64,000 nt of DNA from Promicromonospora sukumoe 327MFSha3.1 (GCF_000385135.1 NZ_ARQM01000010.1:1922001-1986000); one strand, 5' to 3'; numbered from the stretch's first letter, positions 32,892 through 43,474 are shown. Notes: a model not told the origin generated them from the letters alone. Program-made: numbers and translations.

Positions 32892-32987
32892 GGTCGGTAG
32901 TTCGGGGTGGTCGGTAGAACGTCAGGTAGTCGGCAACCCGGGTTACCGACTACCTGACGTTCTACCGACCACCCCGAACTACCGACC
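32892..32987. repeat. 96-bp near-perfect palindrome (42-bp stem)
   Basis: Bases 32892-32933 pair without mismatch with 32946-32987, and the centre contains the palindrome AACCCGGGTT (32935-32944). The arm itself contains two copies of GGTCGGTAG 17 bp apart. The stem is far longer than needed for a terminator, although it can end rnz transcription. It may belong to an interspersed palindromic repeat family or be a small non-autonomous element. Confidence 0.85.
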
Positions 32988-32997
32988 AGCCAACGGG

Positions 32998-33120
32998 GAC
33001 CGGATCGTGCTGACGAGCCCCGGCGACCCGGACGACGTCGCGCAGCGGATCGCCGACGCCGTCGAGGCCGCGGGCGCCCCGGACAACCACGCGCTCGTCG
33101 TCGTCGACCTGGACGCCTGA
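32998..33120 (+). pseudogene. C-terminal remnant of a PP2C-like phosphatase gene
   Basis: An open frame of 41 codons ending at TGA 33118 has a G or C in every third position and translates as DRIVLTSPGDPDDVAQRIAD followed by AVEAAGAPDNHALVVVDLDA. The end resembles the last strand and helix of PP2C phosphatases (AxxAGxPDNxTVVVVD). There is no start codon before the palindrome other than GTG 33007, which would give only 37 residues. It looks like a gene tail left after a deletion or insertion that brought in the palindrome. Confidence 0.45.
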
Positions 33121-33129
33121 CCAGGAGCC

Positions 33130-33173
33130 GGTGTCCACGGGCAGTTCTACCCGTTGACCTGCCCGTGGACACC
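33130..33173. terminator. 15-bp hairpin before the tyrosine phosphatase gene
   Basis: A perfect 15-bp stem (33130-33144 with 33159-33173) and a 14-nt loop directly after the gene remnant and eight bases before the next ATG. It can end upstream transcription or act in the leader of the phosphatase mRNA. Confidence 0.6.
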
Positions 33174-33181
33174 AACCCACG

Positions 33182-33943
33182 ATGCCGGGCATGAGCAACC
33201 CGGTGAACCTCCAGGTCTGGGACGGCGCCGTCAACCTCCGGGACCTCGGCGGCCTCCCGCTGGAGGACGGCGCGGTCACCGTGCACGGCCGCGTCTGGCG
33301 GTCCGGCGCACCGGAGCCGATGACGGCCACCGGCTGGGCCGAGGCGGTCGACGACGGGCTCACGACCGTCGTCGACCTGCGCAACCCCGCCGAGGTCAAG
33401 CAGGCGCGCGACCTCATGCCCGACGCCGAGCGGCCCCGCGAGGTCGTCACGCACCACACCCCGACCGAGGACCCCGGCGACCCGCACTTCCTGGAGACCT
33501 GCGGTCCCTGGCTGGACCACCCGCGCTCCTACGCGCCGAACATCGCGATGTACCCGCACCTGTTCGCCGGCGTCTTCCGCGCGGTCGCCGACGCCCCCGG
33601 GCCCGTGCTGGTGCACTGCGCCGCCGGCCGCGACCGCACCGGCATGATCACCGCCCTGCTCCTGTCCCTGACGGGCGTGGAGCACCAGGCGATCGCGCAG
33701 GACTACGAGCGCGCCTTCCGCGGCACCACGCACCGCGGCGGCGGCGTCGCCTACGACGTCGAGCGGGGCGCCTGGGTGCAGCACCGGGGCGAGACCTGGA
33801 CCGCCCGCCAGCTCGACGAGCGCGTCGGCGAGCGCCGCGCGGCCCTGCTGGAGTGGCTGGCCGACCTGGACCCGGTGGCCTACCTGCGGTACGCGGGGCT
33901 GGACCAGGCGCGGATCACGAGCCTGCGGACGCTCCTGCGGTAG
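33182..33943 (+). CDS. Protein tyrosine/serine phosphatase (MptpB-like)
   Basis: A 253-aa phosphatase with the signature HCAAGRDRTGM (HCxxGxxR P-loop with the extra Asp-Arg-Thr typical of the MptpB/DSP group, residues near 147-157). NLRDLGGLPLEDG and RVWRSGAPEPM at the N-terminus are also characteristic. Such enzymes dephosphorylate Tyr, Ser or phosphoinositides. ATG 33182 is used; ATG 33191 is equally possible since no ribosome site is seen. It overlaps the convergent acetyltransferase gene by 29 bp. Confidence 0.85.
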   Translation: MPGMSNPVNLQVWDGAVNLRDLGGLPLEDGAVTVHGRVWRSGAPEPMTATGWAEAVDDGLTTVVDLRNPAEVKQARDLMPDAERPREVVTHHTPTEDPGDPHFLETCGPWLDHPRSYAPNIAMYPHLFAGVFRAVADAPGPVLVHCAAGRDRTGMITALLLSLTGVEHQAIAQDYERAFRGTTHRGGGVAYDVERGAWVQHRGETWTARQLDERVGERRAALLEWLADLDPVAYLRYAGLDQARITSLRTLLR

Positions 33944-34436
33944 CCGGGCTCCCGCCCGCAGACCCGGCGGGCAGCCCCAGGGTCATGAACACGCTGTTCG
34001 GGTCCGGGACGTAGCTGCCGAACGGGTCGCACTCGACGAACCCGTGGCGCGCGTACAGGCGGCGGGCCGGTGCGAAGTAGTCCTCGGTCCCGGTCTCCAG
34101 GCTCACGCGCGGGTACCCCCGCCGTCCGGCCTCGGCCAGCACGGCGTCCAGCAGCGACGAGGCGACGCCGCGGCCACGCGCGGGGCCCGCGGTGCGCATG
34201 GACTTGACCTCGCCGTACGCGCCGTCGGGGCCGTCCAGCCGGCTCAGCGCACCGCACCCCAGGAGCGTGCCGTCGTCGTCCCGCGCGGTCCAGAACGTGA
34301 TGGTCGGCGCGAGCAGCGCCGTGTGGTCCAGTGCGTGCACGCTCTCGGCGGGCGAGGTGGCGAACATGTCGGCCAGGTGCTCGTCCAGCAGGCGCAGCAC
34401 GTCGTCACGGGCGGGGGAGTCGGGGGAGACGTTCAC
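33915..34436 (-). CDS. GNAT-family N-acetyltransferase
   Basis: A 173-aa acetyl-CoA-dependent transferase. The acetyl-CoA pyrophosphate-binding loop RTAGPARGRGVASSLLDAV (motif A, RGxGVA) and RLYARHGFVECDPFGSYVPDPNSVFM (motif B) are clear. GTG 34436 is selected because AGGA lies seven bases upstream and the fold begins there; codons upstream are open but lie in the malic enzyme promoter region. Substrate unknown. Confidence 0.83.
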   Translation of the reverse strand: MNVSPDSPARDDVLRLLDEHLADMFATSPAESVHALDHTALLAPTITFWTARDDDGTLLGCGALSRLDGPDGAYGEVKSMRTAGPARGRGVASSLLDAVLAEAGRRGYPRVSLETGTEDYFAPARRLYARHGFVECDPFGSYVPDPNSVFMTLGLPAGSAGGSPATAGASAGS

Positions 34437-34590
34437 GTGCCCATCCTGCGGGGCGCTCGCGGGTGCGCCGTCCGGATGGCGGGCTCGTGTGGCGCACGTC
34501 ACGTTCTGCGGGTAGGAATCTCCAGGTGCGCGCACGCCCGCGCGCCGCTTTCCCGGCCGATGGCGGCCGGAGGACCGAGGAGAAACGACG

Positions 34591-35967
34591 ATGTCGCTGC
34601 CCAGCCCGAGCTACACGATCACCCTGCGCGTGGAGGTGGCCGCCTCGCAGCGCGCCACGAGCACGGTGGTAGCGGCGGTAGCCGACGCCGGGGCCGCGGT
34701 GATGGGCGTGGACATCGCGCACTCGACGTCGCACGGCCTGGTCGTGGACGTCACGTGCGACACGATCGACGCGGAGCACGGCGAGCGGGTCGTGGCGGCC
34801 GTGAACGCCGTCGAGGGCGCGGAGGTGCTCAAGTCGAGCGACTCGACGTTCCTGATGCACCTGGGCGGCAAGATCGAGGTCACGAACAAGGTGCCGCTCA
34901 AGACGCGCCGGGACCTGTCGCGCGCGTACACCCCGGGGGTGGCGCGGGTGTGCCTGGCCATCGCGGACAAGCCCGAGGACGCGCGCCGCCTGACGATCAA
35001 GCGCAACACGGTGGCCGTGGTCACGGACGGCACGGCGGTGCTGGGCCTGGGCGACATCGGCCCGGCCGCGGCGCTGCCCGTGATGGAGGGCAAGGCGGCG
35101 CTGTTCAAGGAGTTCGGCGGCGTGGACGCCTGGCCGGTGTGCCTGGACACCACGGACACGGACGAGATCGTGCGGATCGTCAAGGCGATCGCGCCCGTGT
35201 ACGGGGGCGTGAACCTGGAGGACATCGCGGCGCCGCGCTGCTTCGAGATCGAGGCGCGGCTGCGGGCCGAGCTGGACATCCCCGTCTTCCACGACGACCA
35301 GCACGGCACCGCGATCGTGGTGCTGGCGGCGCTCGTCAACGCCCTGAAGGTGGTCGGCAAGGACCTCGCGGACGTGCGGATCGTGGTGTCCGGTGTGGGC
35401 GCGGCGGGCAACGCGATCATCCGGCTGCTCAAGGCGCAGGGCGCGCGGCACATCGTGGCGTTCGGCCGGGACGGCGCACTGCACCCGGGTGTGGTCACCG
35501 ACGACCCGCACCGGCGCTGGCTGGTTGACAACACCAACGTGGACGGGTTCTCCGGCACGCTGCAGGAGGGGCTCAAGGGGGCCGACGTGTTCGTCGGTGT
35601 CTCGGCGGGCGGCATCCTGTCGGGCGCGGACGTGGCGCAGATGGCGCAGGACGCGATCGTGTTCGCGCTGGCCAACCCGACGCCGGAGGTGGACCCGCTG
35701 GAGGCGGCCGAGACCGCCGCGGTGGTGGCCACGGGGCGCAGCGACTACCCCAACCAGATCAACAACGTGCTCGCCTTCCCGGGCCTGTTCCGCGGGCTGC
35801 TGGACACGGGGGCCACGGACATCACCACGGAGCTGCTGCGGGTGGCCGCGGTGGCGATCGCCGACGTCGTCGCGCCCGAGGAGCTGAACAGCGCCTACAT
35901 CATCCCGGGCGTGTTCGACCACCGGGTCGCGGACGCCGTGGCCGACGCGGTGCGCAAGCAGGTCTGA
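34591..35967 (+). CDS. NAD-dependent malic enzyme with N-terminal ACT-like domain
   Basis: Oxidatively decarboxylates malate to pyruvate. The 458-aa protein has an ACT-like regulatory domain at 1-85 (YTITLRVEVAASQRATSTVV), then the malic core: SRAYTPGVARVC with the catalytic Tyr, the Lys in GPAAALPVMEGKAALFKEF, metal ligands in NLEDIAAPRCFEIE and VFHDDQHGTAI, and the NAD Rossmann motif VVSGVGAAGNAI. ATG 34591 follows GAGGAG. It is monocistronic, with the stop codon inside a fourfold 14-bp tandem repeat and a terminator after it. Confidence 0.93.
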   Translation: MSLPSPSYTITLRVEVAASQRATSTVVAAVADAGAAVMGVDIAHSTSHGLVVDVTCDTIDAEHGERVVAAVNAVEGAEVLKSSDSTFLMHLGGKIEVTNKVPLKTRRDLSRAYTPGVARVCLAIADKPEDARRLTIKRNTVAVVTDGTAVLGLGDIGPAAALPVMEGKAALFKEFGGVDAWPVCLDTTDTDEIVRIVKAIAPVYGGVNLEDIAAPRCFEIEARLRAELDIPVFHDDQHGTAIVVLAALVNALKVVGKDLADVRIVVSGVGAAGNAIIRLLKAQGARHIVAFGRDGALHPGVVTDDPHRRWLVDNTNVDGFSGTLQEGLKGADVFVGVSAGGILSGADVAQMAQDAIVFALANPTPEVDPLEAAETAAVVATGRSDYPNQINNVLAFPGLFRGLLDTGATDITTELLRVAAVAIADVVAPEELNSAYIIPGVFDHRVADAVADAVRKQV

Positions 35968-36011
35968 GCAAGCAGGTCTGAGCAAGCAGGTCTGAGCAAG
36001 CAGGTCTGAGC
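35956..36011. repeat. 14-bp tandem repeat (four copies) over the malic enzyme stop codon
   Basis: AAGCAGGTCTGAGC is repeated four times without change at 35956, 35970, 35984 and 35998. The first copy encodes the last residues and the TGA stop; every copy carries a TGA. Confidence 0.95.
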
Positions 36012-36041
36012 CCAGGGCCGGGCGACCGTCCCGGCACGACG

Positions 36042-36081
36042 AAGGCCCGGTCGGACGGCGGTCGCCGTCGGGCCGGGCCTT
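36042..36081 (+). terminator. Terminator after malic enzyme
   Basis: An 18-bp stem (36042-36059 with 36064-36081) with one mismatch and one wobble pair and a 4-nt loop, ending in CCTT. Confidence 0.8.
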
Positions 36082-36107
36082 GTGCGCTGGGCGCCCCTGG
36101 GGGACGG

Positions 36108-36305
36108 TCAGCCGCCGATGCTGCCGATCGTCTGGTTCACGATGCCGCTGACGACGGCGGCGGTACCCATGACGAGGACGAGCAGAGCGCCGGTGGCGGC
36201 CACCAGGGGGATCCACCAGCGCACGGTCTCCGGCTGGGTGCGGCCGTAGAAGTGGCCGGGCTGCGCGGAGGTGGTGCGGTCGAGGAAGGCGTCGTTGTTG
36301 CTCAC
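36108..36305 (-). CDS. Small single-helix membrane protein
   Basis: A 65-aa hypothetical protein: a polar N-terminus (SNNDAFLDRTTSAQPGHFYGRT) and one membrane helix (WWIPLVAATGALLVLVMGTAAVV, about 29-51) with a short tail GIVNQTIGSIGG. GTG 36305 is chosen since longer versions would read through the promoter region. No ribosome site is seen. It is divergent from the luciferase-like oxidoreductase. Function unknown. Confidence 0.6.
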   Translation of the reverse strand: MSNNDAFLDRTTSAQPGHFYGRTQPETVRWWIPLVAATGALLVLVMGTAAVVSGIVNQTIGSIGG

Positions 36306-36417
36306 ACTGATACAGACGCCCGGGGACACCGAAACGATGCCCCGGTACCGATAACGGTTCGGGAACGTTCCTCTCGTCGCGGGACGGGACGGACATCCCG
36401 GGGGAGTTGAGGTCAGC

Positions 36418-37440
36418 GTGAAGAACATCGGGTTCCTGTCCTTCGGTCACTGGACACCGCACCCGACGTCGAGCACCCGCTCGGCGTCGGACGCGCTGCT
36501 GCAGTCGATCGATCTGGCCGTGGCCGCCGAGGAGCTGGGCGCCGACGGCGCCTACTTCCGCGTGCACCACTTCGCGCGGCAGCTCGCCTCGCCGTTCCCG
36601 CTGCTGGCGGCGGTCGGCGCGCGCACCAGCCGCATCGAGATCGGCACCGGCGTCATCGACATGCGCTACGAGAATCCCCTGTACATGGCCGAGGACGCCG
36701 GTGCGGCGGACCTGATCTCCGGCGGGCGGCTCCAGCTCGGCATCAGCCGTGGGTCACCCGAGCAGGTCATCGAGGGCTACCGGTACTTCGGCCACGAGCC
36801 CGCCCCGAAGGACGCCGGCGGCGCCGACATGGCGCGCGAGCACACCGCCCGGTTCCTCCAGGCGCTCGACGGCGAGGGCTTCGCCGAGCCCAACCCGCGG
36901 CCCATGTTCCCCAACCCGCCGGGCCTGCTGCGCATCGAGCCGCACTCCGAGGGGCTGCGCCGGCGCATCTGGTGGGGTGCGGGCTCCCGCGCCACGGCCG
37001 AGTGGACGGCGGCCCAGGGCATGAACCTCATGTCCTCCACGCTGCTGACGGAGGACACCGGCATCCCCTTCCACCGCCTGCAGGCCGAGCAGATCCAGCG
37101 CTTCCGCGACGCCTGGGCCGAGGCCGGGCACGAGCACACCCCGCGGGTGTCGGTCAGCCGCAGCATCTTCCCGATCACCGACCAGCGCGACCGGCAGTAC
37201 TTCGGCATGGAGGTCTACAGCGAGGACCAGGTGGGCCACCTCGACACGGGCCCGGCGCGGTTCGGCAAGACCTACGCGGGCGAGCCGGACGCCCTGATCG
37301 AGGACCTGCGTGCCGACGAGGCGATCGACGCCGCCGACACGCTGCTCCTGACGGTGCCCAACCAGCTCGGCGTGGACTACAACGCCCACGTGATCGAGAA
37401 CATCGTCAAGCACGTGGCGCCGGCGCTCGGCTGGCGCTGA
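36418..37440 (+). CDS. Luciferase-like flavin-dependent oxidoreductase
   Basis: A 340-aa LLM-class protein. MKNIGFLSFGHW starts the barrel, GADGAYFRVHHFARQLASPFPLLAAVGART and RIEIGTGVIDMRYENPLYMAEDAGAADLISGGRLQLGISRGSPEQ (positions 41-70 and 76-120) are the conserved flavin-binding regions. FMN or F420 use cannot be distinguished. GTG 36418 follows GAGG at five bases. A palindrome GGAACGTTCC (36362-36371) lies in its promoter region. It is followed 27 bp later by a CMD-family protein, so the two may act together in oxidative metabolism. Confidence 0.85.
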   Translation: MKNIGFLSFGHWTPHPTSSTRSASDALLQSIDLAVAAEELGADGAYFRVHHFARQLASPFPLLAAVGARTSRIEIGTGVIDMRYENPLYMAEDAGAADLISGGRLQLGISRGSPEQVIEGYRYFGHEPAPKDAGGADMAREHTARFLQALDGEGFAEPNPRPMFPNPPGLLRIEPHSEGLRRRIWWGAGSRATAEWTAAQGMNLMSSTLLTEDTGIPFHRLQAEQIQRFRDAWAEAGHEHTPRVSVSRSIFPITDQRDRQYFGMEVYSEDQVGHLDTGPARFGKTYAGEPDALIEDLRADEAIDAADTLLLTVPNQLGVDYNAHVIENIVKHVAPALGWR

Positions 37441-37467
37441 CCCGCGTTCGCGAGGACCGTGGCGGAC

Positions 37468-38055
37468 ATGAGCATCATCCGCACACCCGAGCCCGCCCAG
37501 GCGACCGGCGCCTGGGCGGAGCAGTACGCCGGGGACCTCAGGGCACTCGGCTACGTGCCCAGCCACACCCGGGTCATGGCCACCAGCCCCCAGGCGCACC
37601 AGGCGTTCGAGGACCTCACCGGTGCCATCGCGCAGAGCATCGGCCTGCGCCTGTACGAGCTGGTCACCCTCGCCGCCGCGGGCGCCATCGGCTCGCAGGC
37701 CTGCCGCCTGGCCCACGGCCGCAGGTCCCGCGGCGTGTTCGACGACGCCCAGCTCGAACGCATCGCGCTCGACTACCACGCCGCGGGCCTCACCGAGCTG
37801 GAGGTCGCGGCCATGGAGCTCGCCGAGAAGATCAGCGGCGACTCGGCCGCGATCACCGAGCAGGACACCCTGCGGCTGCGCGAGCTGGGCCTGGACGACC
37901 GGCAGATCGTCGACGTCGTCCTGGCCGCGGCGGCGCGCAACTACTTCAGCCGCGCGCTGCACGCCCTGGCCGTGGTGCCCGACGTGCCGCCGGACCTGCC
38001 CGACAGCCTCCGCGAGGCACTGCTCGACGGGCTGCCGACGGCGGGCGGCCGCTAG
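37468..38055 (+). CDS. Carboxymuconolactone decarboxylase (AhpD-like) family protein
   Basis: A 195-aa all-helical CMD-fold protein. The family motif CxxCxxxH appears as SQACRLAHG (near residues 72-80), so the first Cys is replaced by Ser while the second Cys and His remain. This argues against the two-Cys AhpD disulfide cycle, though a one-Cys peroxidase or a decarboxylase-like role stays possible. ATG 37468 is used; GTG 37459 is too close to GAGGA. It follows the LLM gene by 27 bp and overlaps the convergent P-loop kinase by 4 bp. Confidence 0.78.
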   Translation: MSIIRTPEPAQATGAWAEQYAGDLRALGYVPSHTRVMATSPQAHQAFEDLTGAIAQSIGLRLYELVTLAAAGAIGSQACRLAHGRRSRGVFDDAQLERIALDYHAAGLTELEVAAMELAEKISGDSAAITEQDTLRLRELGLDDRQIVDVVLAAAARNYFSRALHALAVVPDVPPDLPDSLREALLDGLPTAGGR

Positions 38056-38774
38056 GCCGCGCAGGGGTTGGCGGCCCGGCCACCGGACGGACCCAGCTCC
38101 GGCCGGCTCGCCGCCACCACGACCGAACGCCGCCGCACCAGCTCACGCACCTGCCCGAACGCGTCGCACCGCGCCATCAGGTGCACCGCCGACCACGGAC
38201 CTCGCGCACCTCCGCGCGCCCCCGCCAGCAGCGACCGCTGCGCCGTCCACCGCTCCCAGTGCCGCACGAACTCGTCCGGCTGCACCACGCGGCCCCGGTC
38301 CAGCTGCCCGTCCAGCGCCTCCGCCAACGACACGTCCACCGCCACCAGCACCGGGTCCCACCCGCCCAGCCGCGCCACCAGCCCCAGCAGCTCCCGACGG
38401 CGCTCGCGGGTGGCGGTGTCGTGCACCAGCAGCGGCCGGCCCGAGCGCGCACCGGCCACGAGGTACAGGACCGTCGCGACGGCGTGCAGGGTGTGCGTCA
38501 GCCAGCGGTAGGTGCCGTACGGCACCCAGGACGGCAGCCGGGCGGCGATCCGCCGCCGGTAACGGTCGGGGTCGAGCACCAGCGCGCGGGGCACGTCGGC
38601 GGCGACGTTGGCCAGCAGGGTGCTCTTGCCGGCCCCCGGGACACCGCCCACGACGATCATCAGGGGGCCGGAGGTGCGGCCCCCGGGGCGGTCAGGAACC
38701 GGCCCCGGCACGAGGCCGCGAGCGTCGTCGGGGGAGTCGGGGACAGGACGCAGGAGTGGGGCGGGTGTTGTCAC
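38052..38774 (-). CDS. P-loop kinase-like ATPase (AAA_33/zeta-toxin-like)
   Basis: A 240-aa soluble P-loop protein: Walker A GGVPGAGKSTLL (near 42-53), LVLDPDRYRRRIAARLP after it (kinase substrate region), and LLVHDTATRERRRELLGLVARLGG as the Walker B/lid area. This is the ATP-binding core of small kinases that phosphorylate metabolites or RNA ends. GTG 38774 is chosen because GGAGG stands five bases ahead; ATG 38786 overlaps that site. Substrate unknown and no antitoxin partner is seen. Confidence 0.75.
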   Translation of the reverse strand: MTTPAPLLRPVPDSPDDARGLVPGPVPDRPGGRTSGPLMIVVGGVPGAGKSTLLANVAADVPRALVLDPDRYRRRIAARLPSWVPYGTYRWLTHTLHAVATVLYLVAGARSGRPLLVHDTATRERRRELLGLVARLGGWDPVLVAVDVSLAEALDGQLDRGRVVQPDEFVRHWERWTAQRSLLAGARGGARGPWSAVHLMARCDAFGQVRELVRRRSVVVAASRPELGPSGGRAANPCAA

Positions 38775-39113
38775 GTGGTCCTCCATACGTAGGGGGCCGG
38801 GTGAGCAGCATCGCGCGAGCCGATCCGGAACCACCGGGAGCGCCCTGAGAGGGTGCTGGACGGGATCCACGGACCGAGTTGCCGAGCCAGGGAGAAACGG
38901 GTGCGCCGACGCACGCCAAAGGTTGGGGAGAGCCCTGGGCCACAGCCATCGGACAGTTGCTCATTGCTGCTCTCATAACGTGCGACACGGCCCGATTTGT
39001 TCCCGATCGGACGCTCTTACCTGCGGTGTTACCACGGACGAGTTGTGATGTTCCTGCGCTCGCGTCCGGCCTGCCCCCTGAGCCGGACGCCACGACGTGA
39101 CAGCATCGCCCCC
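38775..39113. other. Intergenic region between the P-loop kinase and AraC genes
   Basis: A 339-bp divergent promoter region. It is A/T-richer in 38955-39050 (for example TTGCTCATTGCTGC, GATTTGTTCC), where promoters are likely. A 73-codon open frame at 38879-39100 has no ribosome site or coding bias and is not accepted as a gene. Confidence 0.4.
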
Positions 39114-39578
39114 GTGACGAACACCGCCGTCGACGCCGACCACCTCCGCGACCTCGCGCTCCTGCGCCGGGTACGCGACCGCATGGACCGCGAGTACACC
39201 CAGCCCCTGGACGTCGCGGCGCTCGCGGCGGGGGTGCACATGTCGGCGGGGCACCTGTCGCGCCAGTTCAAGGCGGCCTACGGCGAGTCGCCGTACAGCT
39301 ACCTGATGACCCGGCGGATCGAGCGCGCCATGATGCTGCTGCGCCGGGGCGACCTGAGCGTGACCGAGGTCTGCTTCGCGGTGGGCTGCTCGTCGCTGGG
39401 CACGTTCAGCACGCGGTTCACCGAGCTGGTCGGCGTGCCGCCGAGCGTGTACCGCAACGACCCGCAGCTCGCGTCCACGGAGGTGGACCCGGCGGGCCTG
39501 CCGGCGTGCATCGCCAAGCAGGTGACCAGGCCGGTCAGGAATCGAGAAGCGCAACCCCCGCGCCCGGACCTAACGTGA
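39114..39578 (+). CDS. Short AraC-family regulator (HTH domains only)
   Basis: A 154-aa regulator consisting mainly of the AraC DNA-binding region: DVAALAAGVHMSAGHLSRQFKAAYGESPYSYLMTRRIERAM (first HTH) and VTEVCFAVGCSSLGTFSTRFTELVGVPPSVYR (second HTH). There is no ligand domain, as in small MarA/SoxS-like activators. GTG 39114 begins just before the domain. A VOC gene follows after 5 bp, so the pair is one operon and the regulator probably controls it and perhaps the UvrA-like gene downstream. Confidence 0.85.
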   Translation: MTNTAVDADHLRDLALLRRVRDRMDREYTQPLDVAALAAGVHMSAGHLSRQFKAAYGESPYSYLMTRRIERAMMLLRRGDLSVTEVCFAVGCSSLGTFSTRFTELVGVPPSVYRNDPQLASTEVDPAGLPACIAKQVTRPVRNREAQPPRPDLT

Positions 39579-39583
39579 CGCTC

Positions 39584-40015
39584 ATGAGCACACAGACGAG
39601 CAAGAGCACGGGCCTGACGATCCACCAGACGTTCCTGCCGCACACCGACCCGGAGGCGTCGCTGGCGTTCTACCGGGACGCGCTGGGCTTCGAGGTCTTC
39701 CTCGACGTCGGGCAGGGCGACATGCGCTGGATCACGGTGGGCCCCGCCGACCAGCCGGACACCTCGATCGTGCTGACCCCGCCGGGGGCCGACCCGGGGG
39801 TCACCGACGCCGAGCGCCGCACGGTCGCGGAGATGATGGCCAAGGGCACGTACGCGGCCGTGATCCTGGGCGCCACCGACCTGGAGGCGACGTTCGAGCG
39901 GGTGCAGGCCACCGGCGCGGAGGTCATGCAGGAGCCCGTGGACCAGCCCTACGGCTTCCGCGACTGCGCGTTCCGCGACCCGGCCGGCAACACCGTCCGC
40001 ATCAAGCAGCTCTGA
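39584..40015 (+). CDS. VOC-family protein
   Basis: A 143-aa glyoxalase/dioxygenase-fold protein: IHQTFLPHTDPEASLAFYRDALGFEVFLDVG starts the first half and YAAVILGATDLEATFERVQATGAEVM the second, ending CAFRDPAGNTVRIKQL. AraC-linked VOC proteins of this type are often annotated as glyoxalase or drug-binding proteins; activity unknown. ATG 39584 starts five bases after the AraC stop. Confidence 0.86.
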   Translation: MSTQTSKSTGLTIHQTFLPHTDPEASLAFYRDALGFEVFLDVGQGDMRWITVGPADQPDTSIVLTPPGADPGVTDAERRTVAEMMAKGTYAAVILGATDLEATFERVQATGAEVMQEPVDQPYGFRDCAFRDPAGNTVRIKQL

Positions 40016-40022
40016 GCACCGC

Positions 40023-40222
40023 ATGTGCGTCCCAGGGCTGGCGGCGTACCTCCGGGCGGCCGCGGCCGGCACGTCCGGCGCCGGGCCCCACGACACCGGA
40101 CCGGACAACACCGGACCGGACACCGAGCTGACCGACGGCACCAGGCCGGTCGACGACGACCGCCCCCTCGTGTCCGCAACAAGTACCACTGCAACAAGTA
40201 CCACTGTCACGGAAGGCCGAGC

Positions 40223-40226
<4 letters not shown>
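40023..40226 (+). CDS. Possible small leader ORF before the UvrA-like gene
   Basis: A 67-codon frame begins eight bases after the VOC stop and ends in an ATGA overlap with the UvrA-like start, which would couple the two. The product (MCVPGLAAYLRAAAAGTSGA, then THD/GPD-rich and SATSTTATSTTVTEGRA) resembles nothing known. GC-ending codon bias is good except over the 15-bp tandem repeat, which encodes SATSTTATSTT. It may be a leader peptide or chance. Confidence 0.35.
40176..40205. repeat. 15-bp tandem repeat upstream of the UvrA-like gene
   Basis: GCAACAAGTACCACT occurs at 40176-40190 and 40191-40205, 18 bp before the ATG. It could be a pair of regulator half-sites or an attenuating leader element. 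Confidence 0.85.
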
Positions 40227-42649
<2,423 letters not shown>

Positions 42650-42651
42650 CG

Positions 42652-42694
42652 TGTCAGACGTACAGGTCCCTGGAGGGGATCTGTACGTCTGACA
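42652..42694. terminator. Bidirectional terminator between the UvrA-like and response regulator genes
   Basis: A perfect 14-bp stem (42652-42665 with 42681-42694) with a 15-nt loop that can fold further, lying between convergent genes and touching the response regulator stop codon. Confidence 0.82.
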
Positions 42695-42696
42695 TC

Positions 42697-43383
42697 TCAG
42701 CGGCCGGGGCGGACCAGGCCGGACTCGTAGGCGCTGACGACCATCTGGGTGCGGTCGCGCAGGGCGAGCTTGTTCAGGATGCGGGAGACGTGCGTCTTGA
42801 CGGTCTGCTCGGCCAGGTGCAGGTCGGTGGCGATCTCGGCGTTGGACCGTCCGGCCGCGACGGCCTTCATGACGTCGATCTCGCGGTCGGTCAGCCCGGC
42901 GAGGGTGACCTCGGCCGAGGCGGGCACGGCGGGGCGGGCGGCGTAGTCGGCGATGAGGGCGCGGGTGACGCGCGGCGACAGGAGCGCGTCGCCCGCGGCG
43001 ACGATCCGGACGGCGTGGGTCAGCTCTTCGGGCGGGGAGTCCTTGAGCAGGAACCCGCTGGCGCCGGCGCGCAGGGCGGAGAAGACGTACTCGTCGGCGT
43101 CGAAGGTGGTCAGCATGATGACCTTGGGCGGGGTGCCGGGCAGGCCCATGACGGTGCGGGCGGCGTCCAGCCCGTTGACCTTGGGCATGCGGATGTCCAT
43201 CAGCACGACGTCGGGCTGCACGCGGCGTACGACGTCGGCGATGCCGGCGCCGTCGTCGCTCGTGCCGACCACGGTGATGCCCTCGTGCGCGTTCAGGAGG
43301 GCCTCGAACCCGGCGCGGATCATCGACTGGTCGTCGACGATCAGCACACGGATGTCGTGGGCGACGTCGGCTGGTGCTGGCAT
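42697..43383 (-). CDS. NarL/LuxR-type response regulator
   Basis: A 228-aa two-component regulator. The receiver domain (10-130) has DDQ near 17-19, the phosphoacceptor Asp in VVLMDIRMPK, Thr in MLTTFD and Lys in FLLKDSPPEEL; the output domain (160-225) is a LuxR helix-turn-helix (LTDREIDVMKAVAAGRSNAEIATDLHLAEQTVKTHVSRILNKL). It is divergent from the histidine kinase at 43475, its obvious partner; the target genes are unknown. Confidence 0.93.
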   Translation of the reverse strand: MPAPADVAHDIRVLIVDDQSMIRAGFEALLNAHEGITVVGTSDDGAGIADVVRRVQPDVVLMDIRMPKVNGLDAARTVMGLPGTPPKVIMLTTFDADEYVFSALRAGASGFLLKDSPPEELTHAVRIVAAGDALLSPRVTRALIADYAARPAVPASAEVTLAGLTDREIDVMKAVAAGRSNAEIATDLHLAEQTVKTHVSRILNKLALRDRTQMVVSAYESGLVRPGR

Positions 43384-43474
43384 GGGGACAACCTAACGGA
43401 GAGACGAAAGTATGACGGCGGGTCGCTCGTGGGAGGGACGCGCACGGCGGCGGGGACGGCATAGCCTGCGCGTG

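Noticed and set aside
35956-36011. The fourfold 14-bp repeat as a regulator binding array
   Set aside because: It overlaps the end of the malic enzyme coding sequence and has no promoter downstream, so replication slippage is the simpler reading.
38879-39100. Possible 73-aa gene upstream of the AraC gene
   Set aside because: No ribosome site, no GC3 bias and it crosses the A/T-rich promoter region.
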